Source: Celoporthe dispersa (lineage: Eukaryota; Ascomycota; Sordariomycetes; Diaporthales; Cryphonectriaceae). From it: 64,000 nucleotides of DNA. The notes under the pieces were generated by a model, which worked only from the letters and a program-made list of their open reading frames with translations, searched no databases and was not told the DNA's origin. Positions 57,651-64,000 of this stretch are shown one piece after another. Numbering within the stretch: the first letter of the stretch is position 1; each line of letters starts with the position of its first letter. The position numbers and the translations under genes are program-made. The DNA lies in assembly GCA_016584495.1 (NCBI GenBank), contig WAID01000002.1, positions 372,001 to 436,000 on the forward strand. The letters run 5' to 3'.

Positions 57651-59144
57651 ATGGCCGCTGGTGAGCTCTCCAGCCGGGAGTTCCCCATCCTGGCCACTGT
57701 CGTCGCCATCTCCATCCTCCTCCTCTCTCGCGCCCTGCAGGGTGGCGAGCCCATCTACACCTCCCTGGCCCTCTCAGGACTTGCCTTCGCGGCAACCTAC
57801 TACCTGATTGTCCAGACTGCCTCCAGCTTCCTCAAGGCTGGCCTCAAGGGCACAGACATGTCCAAGAGGGCCAAGAAGGAGATCCCTGAGTGCGTGGGCG
57901 CCATCTGCGCCATTGTCTACCTGCTCATCGTCATGATCTTTATCCCCTTCGCCTTCTATCAGGATATTGTGGCAGCCACAAGTGGTGGTGGCAACAGGGA
58001 TGTTGTCATCGAGGTTGAGCACGTCAACCAGGGGCGTTTCCTGCACTGGTTCCCGCACAACAAGGCAAGTACAGCCCTCCTCCCCCCCCACCACAGCACA
58101 GCCCTCCACCTTGTGTTTGCTGACCCTGTGCCCTCTGTGAACAGCTTGCATCCTACCTGTCCGCTGTCCTCTCGCTCCAGTCCATCACCATCCTCGGCAT
58201 TGGTGACGATGTCTTCGACCTCCGCTGGCGACACAAGTTCTTCATCCCCTCCATCGCAGCCATCCCCCTCCCTGACCGTCTACTATGTCGACTTTGGCAT
58301 CACTTCTGTTGTGGTCCCCAACTTCCTACAAAAGATACTTGGGGCAGAATTGGTTCATCTGGGCTGGGCATACTACGTCTACATGGGGGCTCTGGCCATC
58401 TTCTGTCCAAACTCCATCAACATCCTCGCTGGCATCAATGGGATTGAGGTCATGCAGTCCATCGTCATTGCGCTGCTCCTCATCCTCAACGACAGCCTCT
58501 ACCTGATGACAACCTATCCCCATCCTGCGACCGACAGCCACCTCTTCAGTCTCTCCTTCCTGCTGCCCTTCCTGGGTGTGAGCCTGGCTCTGTTCTGGCA
58601 CAACAAGTACCCTGCCAAGGTTTTTGTCGGGGATACCTACTGCTACTTCGCTGGCATGGTCTTTATAGTGGTCAGCATATTGGGCCATTTCAGCAAGACC
58701 CTCATTCTCCTGCTCATCCCCCAGATCTTCAACTTCGTCTATTCGATCCCGCAGCTCTTCCACCTGATCCCGTGCCCGCGGCACCGCCTGCCCAGGTACA
58801 ACGCCCACCGCGATATCCTCGAGCCGAGCATGGTCCAGTGGACTCCGGAGAAGCAGCCTCGGGCATATGCAGCGCCCTGCCTCTACCTGCTGGGGAAGCT
58901 ACGCCTCCTCAAGGTTGTCTATCGCCGGGACGAGAACGGCAAGGAGATCTTCGACCAGACCAGCAACATGACCATCATCAACCTGTGGCTTGTCACGCGA
59001 GGTCCGATGCACGAACGCCGCCTGGCCTGGGAGCTGTCTGCCATGCAGTTTGTTATCGGGCTCATCGGTCTCGTCGTTCGCCACAAGATGGCCCTCTTCC
59101 TCTTTAGGGAAGATAACCTGGGCCTCGGGAGCATGTCGGTCTAG
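57651..59144 (+). CDS. ALG7: ALG7, UDP-GlcNAc:dolichyl-phosphate GlcNAc-1-phosphate transferase
   Basis: ER enzyme that starts N-glycan assembly by moving GlcNAc-1-P to dolichyl phosphate (the tunicamycin target, DPAGT1). Exons 57651-58064 and 58145-59144; corrected 470 residues. The intron has a GC donor in good context (AAG|GCAAGT) and restores HNKLASYLSAVLSLQSITIL followed by GIGDDVFDLRWRHK, the catalytic Asp loop. Other family motifs: YYVDFGITSVVVP, FCPNSINILAGINGIEVMQS, VFVGDTYCYFAGM and MTIINLWLV. About ten hydrophobic spans. One extra C in the C5 run 58264-58268 is needed to pass from AIP into LTVYYVDF. Read without splicing or correction the region is a single open frame whose middle (about 58065-58275) is not ALG7, because intron and error cancel. 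Confidence 0.93.
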   Translation: MAAGELSSREFPILATVVAISILLLSRALQGGEPIYTSLALSGLAFAATYYLIVQTASSFLKAGLKGTDMSKRAKKEIPECVGAICAIVYLLIVMIFIPFAFYQDIVAATSGGGNRDVVIEVEHVNQGRFLHWFPHNKASTALLPPHHSTALHLVFADPVPSVNSLHPTCPLSSRSSPSPSSALVTMSSTSAGDTSSSSPPSQPSPSLTVYYVDFGITSVVVPNFLQKILGAELVHLGWAYYVYMGALAIFCPNSINILAGINGIEVMQSIVIALLLILNDSLYLMTTYPHPATDSHLFSLSFLLPFLGVSLALFWHNKYPAKVFVGDTYCYFAGMVFIVVSILGHFSKTLILLLIPQIFNFVYSIPQLFHLIPCPRHRLPRYNAHRDILEPSMVQWTPEKQPRAYAAPCLYLLGKLRLLKVVYRRDENGKEIFDQTSNMTIINLWLVTRGPMHERRLAWELSAMQFVIGLIGLVVRHKMALFLFREDNLGLGSMSV

Positions 59145-60565
59145 GTCAACAGCGTCCAGGCGCAGCTCACAGAGGGGACATTCTCCTTTCCCCTGGCACT
59201 CGCCCATGCTAGTCCACCAGGATAGTAGTGCACTGGCCCAGTCTGAATGCCGTGTGAGCGCAAGGGACGGCCTTCGACAACATTCATCTGAGGAATCGTG
59301 GCGGCGGACCATGTGCGAACTTTTCTTGAAGTTTTTCTCAACGCATCTAGACCTGGTGGACAAGAGGAGGTCCTTAGACCCCCACATATTTGGTTGGTTT
59401 CTTTGATTTGGCTGGCGTTCTGGCAAAAGGGGCGGGAAAAGATACCACTCGGCAGCATTTTCGCACAACAGATTTTCTTACATCGGCGGTCCTTGTGATG
59501 GATTCGTATGATACCCTGTACATATCGAAGACAGTCCGGCGATGTATCGAAGGATATGGGAACCTTCTCGACATCGAGAAGAGTCGTGTAAATAATACAT
59601 GGGCCTCACAGGTCTGCATTTGTTATACAATTTTTGTCCGAGCTCAGCACCGATCCACCGTTCATGTGAACAATGTCGCGTACACATGCACTGTAAACGT
59701 CTAATGGGTTTGGAAGGCTATCTATCGTCTTACCAAGAACGCGCAAGGCACTCAGCTCCCAAGAAAAGAGATACAAGTAAAGGATGAAGAGGTGAGAAGC
59801 AGTGAGGCTAGATTGTCTTTGTTCTCTTCCATGTTGCCACATGGTCTCTCGGATTGCGCCTAGAATACAATCCATTTCTGTCTACTCTCGACACACAAAA
59901 TTTGGGACCGGCAGGCCCGGGAATCTGTTGTTCATCACCCTTCGTGAGGCGTACGAGCCCATGATCCCGCCAACCCCCCCAGCCCATCCCAATCCGGTAT
60001 CTGCCTCGTTCCTCGTTCCAAATAGACCCAATCCGTCACACTACACCCCTAAGAGAAGAAGGAAAAAAAAAGACCCCAGGCCAGTAAAAGCATCGGCGGT
60101 TGCTGTAGATTTTGGAAAGAAAGAAGTTGCTCGAACGGCCTCAGCCACATTCGACGCGTTGCAGGACTAGTTCTGCACCAATGAACGCCTGTGTGCCAGC
60201 CGCCCACAAGAAAGTATCCCGCCCTCCCACATAGATATAAAGAATTCATTTTGAGCTCTTGTCTCGCCGCCAGAAAATCGATACCTGAACAGATAACAAA
60301 GCAAAAGCGTTGCCGAGCTGAATGAACGCCCAACTACCGCGAATAATATATAAGGAATGGTCAAAGAACGGTTGAACCTGGACCGTGCCGCAGCCGAGAC
60401 ACATTCTAGACGCCAGATAGTCGACCAAACTCCGTAAGACGCTTGTGCAGGTACGAGTAGATCTGTGTCGTCAAGAAACCTCGCTTGACCGAGCCCTAAA
60501 GCACTTCTGGGTTGAACCGTCTGTGGTGTGTATGATGCACACCTCGAAACGCCGTGTGCCGCCGG
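59145..60565. other. Convergent 3' flanks of ALG7 and the PHD-SET gene
   Basis: 1.42 kb with only short open frames lacking homology on either strand. No RNA gene or repeat recognised. Confidence 0.4.
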
Positions 60566-63343
60566 TCAAGCTGCATTCGACACTTCGGCCTGTTCCGTGT
60601 CCTTGGCTTCGTGGTCGCCATTGGTGGCCGTGTGGTTCGCGTAAGCTTTGGTCGTGTCTTCCAAGATTGAGGCCGATTTCAAGGGGTGTGAAGAGTCTGC
60701 AGGTCCCTTTGCACTCGCAGCCGCCTTGTTCGCCTTGCTCTTGTATTCGCTCAGGCTCATCTTCTTCTTGATAGGGCTTGGGTTGGCAGCAACTCCATTG
60801 ACTGCTGGAGGTGCGAAGGGGCTCGCAAGATTCGTCGCTGAGAATGGCGAGTGCACCATTGAGCCATGAGACGAGACAGGAGTGGAGATTGCCGCGGCGG
60901 AAGGAGGGCTTGTGAAGATCGGGACGGGTGGCATCTGAACGTGCAGCTCCGGCGACTTGACCTTGATAGTGCCTGCTAATCCAGTGTCATTTCTCTGCGA
61001 CAGACTCGTGTCGTCGGGATTGGTGATGGAGTCTGCGTCGGGCATGGGGGTATCGTCTCCAGCTGCCGAGGTAGGTGATGACAGGGAAGTCTGTTTGTGC
61101 TCGCTTGTTGGGGTGCCCTGAGAGCTTTTTGTCGTCACTGGCGTGTCCAGATCCATCTCACTACTTGATTTTGGTCGCAAGAATGTGCCTCTTTGCTTTT
61201 GGAGCAGTAGCCTCCTTGTGAGGGAGATAATCTTCCTCTGCGGTTGACGAGGCTGGGCTGACAGCTCAAACGGGTATCTGACGGCCGCGGCTTCTGTCTG
61301 CACGGCGGCATCGCAGTAGGAACTCAGGGTGGATGACGGGCTGCGACGTGAGACTGACGGGTCTCGCATCACGGCGTTTGGCGTCGTGTCCGTCAGGGAA
61401 CGCAGTGCGGCGCTCGGTGGCGAGACCGCTTTGCTGCTGGATGTTCCTGCGTCGGTATAGCGACGCTCGTCTGTCCCGTTGATCCTTTCAGACGCGTGAC
61501 TGGTACTGCTGCGGTTCTTCGATCTTGATGCATTCGAGGGCGCTGTTGGCGCATCGACGCTCTTCTTCTTCTTCCGCGGTAGTTGCTCCTCTTGCGCTGA
61601 CTTCTGGAACAAGTTCTCGGCTATTTGCACCTTTCTTTTATCGCGGTTCGTCGGTTCTGTCAGTATCCCGAGAGTGTCAAACGATCCCAGTCGTGCCGGA
61701 GTTCTGTCTCGACTTGGAGGCTTGCTTCGTGAGGACTCCGCGGAAGAATGATGCTCATGATCAGGCACCTCATCGAGGCGGCCTTCGCTGGCTGCCCGGC
61801 TGTTTGTCGCTTGGCCGGTACTGGTCGGGGAGATGGTGTGCGCCTTCGATTTTGCTCGCTTCCGTTTGGGTCCGTTCGGTCGGTGCTGCGACTTCTCGTG
61901 GTATGGGCGGTCGAAGCGGGCAAAAGCACAGTTACTGCCAAGGTCGCACGCGCATCCTCCGTACTCCATCGTGACAGAGGTTATAGATTGGGAGAGGGCA
62001 TCGTACTCCGGCTGCTCCATGTCCGCGACAACATCCGCGGCAGAGTGCTCGTTGCACTCTTCATCGCTGAGGTTGAGAAGACGCTCTAGGCGTGCCCGAT
62101 AGGGCGGCAGAAGGGAGATGTCCCAGCCGACAGTGATTTCTTCGTTCACCTTAATGGACCGGTCGCTCACTAGCCAAAAATGCCAGTCGGAGTCGTCGGA
62201 TAAGTATGTGAGCAGCCGGGCATTGGGCCGGCAGGATCGACGGACATAGCGGGCATTGGATCCTTCTCTCCTGGTGTCGATGTATAGAGGAATGTTTGAT
62301 GGGAAGAAGACGAAAGGCAAAGGTGCGCTGAGTTCCTTGTAGCGATTGTTCGGGTCGTCGCAGTAATCTTTTGCAAGCCCACCAGACCGCTCAATTCGAT
62401 CATCGGAACGTGCTGGTCGACGGGCGACGACGTGACGAGGTGCGGCATGGACAGCACAACGTCTTTGGAGACATGCAGCTCTTTCTTTTCCACGCGCAGG
62501 GGGAGGCTGGAGCGGGGAGGGCGTCTTCCTCTGTACTACCTCGTCGAATTCTGCCCTCGTATCTTGCCGGAACATGGCAGCACCCTCTGGCCTCGACCAT
62601 AATGACATGCGGTCTGTGGTCTTGAGGGTAGCGATGGTGTTGGTATCGACAATCTCGACGGGATCGTCGTAGAGAGCAAGAAATCGAGGTGTATAGGCCG
62701 AAAATTCAAAGTCCGGATGGACATCCGGAGGTGTTGTCGCGGGGCTCAGAGGATGGCCGTGATGGTTGGTTTTCGGTGCGGAGTGTGAAGGACTGCGCCT
62801 GGATGCTGGTGCACTGACAGAATGACTAGACTTGTGGGAGGTCTTTGCCTTCTTCGCAGGCGGGTGGTCAGGTGGGCTGCCGTGCTTGGGGCCATCGGCG
62901 ACCAGATGGCCGTTCAGGTGTAGATCGTTGGGCTTGATCTTCTTCTTGTGAGACTTGGACGGAGGTTTCTTGGCCTTCTTGTCATGTATCTCGCAGTCGA
63001 GGGGTTGAACGCCCAGCTTAACCTGCATCATCCGCTCCACGGCTTTTCTCTTGTCTAATTCTCGGGGCTCGCAATCTGCACACGAGTGACGAAACTCCTC
63101 TTCTAGTGCTTCGGTCTCGCGCCCTGGGTAGTAACACGCGATGTGCTGCCATGTTTTGCACTCCTCACAGAAGATTGTGTTTCCGTCATCGCCGGAGAAG
63201 TCGCAGATGCACTGGATGGAGTCTTCTTCCTTCTTGGGCTTGACCTTTAGAGTCGCGTCCTTGGAGGATGGCTTGTCGAGAGGGTAGACAGTCAGAGAGG
63301 AAGGCGCGGGTAGCGTCAACGACGTTACCAAGTTGTCTGTCAT
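60566..63343 (-). CDS. SET3: PHD finger-SET domain protein (SET3/SET4 class)
   Basis: Chromatin regulator; the yeast homologue scaffolds the Set3 histone deacetylase complex and its SET domain is generally regarded as catalytically inactive. Single exon, 925 residues, start MTDNLVTSLTLPAPS. PHD finger at about 43-93: CICDFSGDDGNTIFCEECKT, WQHIACYYPG, SCADC. The SET region lies at about 270-450: KTPSPLQPP, ELHVSKDVVLSMPHL, HVPMIELSGLVG, DYCDDPNNRYKELS, RREGSNARYVRRSCRPNARL and HFWLVSDRSIKVNEEITVGW. A long disordered C-terminal half follows. Two breaks of opposite sign flank one SET segment: G5 at 62499-62503 (one extra) and T4 at 62369-62372 (one missing). Between them the uncorrected frame encodes unrelated residues; the correct segment lies in the next frame. 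Confidence 0.9.
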   Translation of the reverse strand: MTDNLVTSLTLPAPSSLTVYPLDKPSSKDATLKVKPKKEEDSIQCICDFSGDDGNTIFCEECKTWQHIACYYPGRETEALEEEFRHSCADCEPRELDKRKAVERMMQVKLGVQPLDCEIHDKKAKKPPSKSHKKKIKPNDLHLNGHLVADGPKHGSPPDHPPAKKAKTSHKSSHSVSAPASRRSPSHSAPKTNHHGHPLSPATTPPDVHPDFEFSAYTPRFLALYDDPVEIVDTNTIATLKTTDRMSLWSRPEGAAMFRQDTRAEFDEVVQRKTPSPLQPPPARGKERAACLQRRCAVHAAPRHVVARRPARSDDRIERSGGLAKDYCDDPNNRYKELSAPLPFVFFPSNIPLYIDTRREGSNARYVRRSCRPNARLLTYLSDDSDWHFWLVSDRSIKVNEEITVGWDISLLPPYRARLERLLNLSDEECNEHSAADVVADMEQPEYDALSQSITSVTMEYGGCACDLGSNCAFARFDRPYHEKSQHRPNGPKRKRAKSKAHTISPTSTGQATNSRAASEGRLDEVPDHEHHSSAESSRSKPPSRDRTPARLGSFDTLGILTEPTNRDKRKVQIAENLFQKSAQEEQLPRKKKKSVDAPTAPSNASRSKNRSSTSHASERINGTDERRYTDAGTSSSKAVSPPSAALRSLTDTTPNAVMRDPSVSRRSPSSTLSSYCDAAVQTEAAAVRYPFELSAQPRQPQRKIISLTRRLLLQKQRGTFLRPKSSSEMDLDTPVTTKSSQGTPTSEHKQTSLSSPTSAAGDDTPMPDADSITNPDDTSLSQRNDTGLAGTIKVKSPELHVQMPPVPIFTSPPSAAAISTPVSSHGSMVHSPFSATNLASPFAPPAVNGVAANPSPIKKKMSLSEYKSKANKAAASAKGPADSSHPLKSASILEDTTKAYANHTATNGDHEAKDTEQAEVSNAA

Positions 63344-64000
63344 ACTCTTTTTGAGCCTCACGATGGGCGTGAAGGTCGGGTCGATTGGAAATAAATGATT
63401 ATGTGTGCGTTGTGGAGGGCATGACGGAGGACGACCAGACGCGGAGGACTGCGGCGGCGGAGGAGGGTCGAGAAATCGATGGCCGGCAATGACTGCTTGC
63501 GGAAGATGAACTCGACAAGACGTGCTCGAGGCAAGAACCAGCCGAGCGACGCGATCGCGAACCAGACTGGGCCAGTCAAGGTCCTAGGACGGGGTCTGTG
63601 GGCGTCGTCGAGAGTACACCACCGCTCGAGCGTTGAGAGACGAAGCGCTGCGAATGGAGAGTGATGTCCTCGACGAGATGAGATGGCGGGTAGGGCCTAA
63701 GGTCCGTTGTAATCCTGATCGAGATCGAAGCAGCGGAAGTCGGGTCGCCCTTCAGGAAGATCTCCTACGGGAGGTTATCGCACAGGAGGAGGCGAGGACG
63801 GCGGATTCGAGGTTTTGGAGGGTCGGGGTGAGGAGAGGATGGAGCGTGAGATGCGCCTCGAGGAACAAAGAGGGTCGAAGGGGTAGGACAAGGGAGAGAG
63901 TGTGAACAGATCATGAATTCGAGTCATTCATGCAAACTCGAAGAAAGGGGAGAGAGAGGCTGGGCCGGGTTTGAGAAGATGATTGTCGAAGGACAAGGGG
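63344..64000. other. Upstream region of the PHD-SET gene to window end
   Basis: 657 bp, purine-rich (GAGGA/GGAGAG) on the plus strand, so C/T-rich on the strand of the PHD-SET transcript: probable 5'UTR and promoter. No further gene recognised before the window ends. Confidence 0.4.

Noticed and set aside
1..64000. Pseudogene interpretation of the many interrupted genes
   Set aside because: Interruptions are single-base, almost always in homopolymers, often mutually compensating, and include essential genes (SCC2, ALG7, gamma-tubulin complex). No nonsense or missense decay accompanies them.
1..64000. CRISPR arrays, insertion sequences, retroelements, tRNA genes
   Set aside because: None recognised on either strand by eye; short simple repeats are the only repeats seen. 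tRNA genes with introns could be missed without a covariance-model search.

Overview
The window is nuclear DNA of a filamentous ascomycete (Pezizomycotina, most likely Sordariomycetes). Genes on both strands are cut by short GT-AG introns (about 55-110 nt) with CTRAY-like branch sites. They include fungus-specific families (DASH subunit ASK1, nuclear rim protein NUR1, sterol C-22 desaturase ERG5/CYP61), and there is a dispersed 5S rRNA gene. I see no transposon, CRISPR array, virus or bacterial-type operon. I recognise 27 protein genes and one RNA gene; most are conserved housekeeping genes.

Layout. 1-5.8 kb: gamma-tubulin complex component (partial, -), EAF7 (NuA4, +), ASK1 (kinetochore DASH, +). 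8.0-12.9 kb: ERG5 (+), a mitochondrial-type rhodanese (+), a Yip1-family Golgi protein (-). 14.0-21.6 kb: a run devoted to making ribosomes and translating: ubiquitin-eL40 fusion (-), Pol I factor RRN7 (-), eIF5A (-), deoxyhypusine hydroxylase LIA1 (+), Pol I subunit RPA12 (-). eIF5A and the enzyme that finishes its hypusine residue lie head to head. 22.1-27.8 kb: cohesin loader SCC2 (+). 29.0-33.4 kb: an unusually long Rab GTPase (-) and a flavocytochrome b2-type dehydrogenase with a peroxisomal C-terminus (-). 34.8-42.9 kb: mRNA export factor GLE2/RAE1 (+), an uncharacterised SH3/zinc-motif protein (-), a TMEM16/anoctamin (-). 43.7-49.4 kb: MDR-family oxidoreductase (-), NPC2-like lipid transfer protein (+), V-ATPase subunit F (-), NUR1 (+). 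49.9-55.9 kb: an uncharacterised basic protein (+), the 5S rRNA gene (+), xylose reductase (-), nucleoporin SEH1 (-). 57.7-63.3 kb: ALG7 (+) and a PHD-SET protein of the SET3 class (-).

The strongest unexpected signal concerns the sequence itself. About half of the protein genes carry single-base frame breaks inside conserved stretches. Nearly all sit in a short homopolymer, and adding or removing one base of that run restores a family-typical protein whose summed exon length is divisible by three. This looks like consensus (homopolymer) error rather than gene decay. It matters because some breaks hide introns or conserved domains: ALG7 looks like one uninterrupted frame only because an intron and an error cancel, and the SET domain has two compensating errors. 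CDS coordinates below span the inferred full genes; introns and breaks are given in the text.

Biological points worth following: the ubiquitin-eL40 gene, in which the start codon is split by an intron, the second coding exon is 7 nt and the stop codon stands alone in the last exon; the eIF5A/DOHH gene pair; the dehydrogenase ending in AKL; a possible mitochondrial leader on xylose reductase; and two GC-AG introns. I did not find a convincing new multi-gene system.
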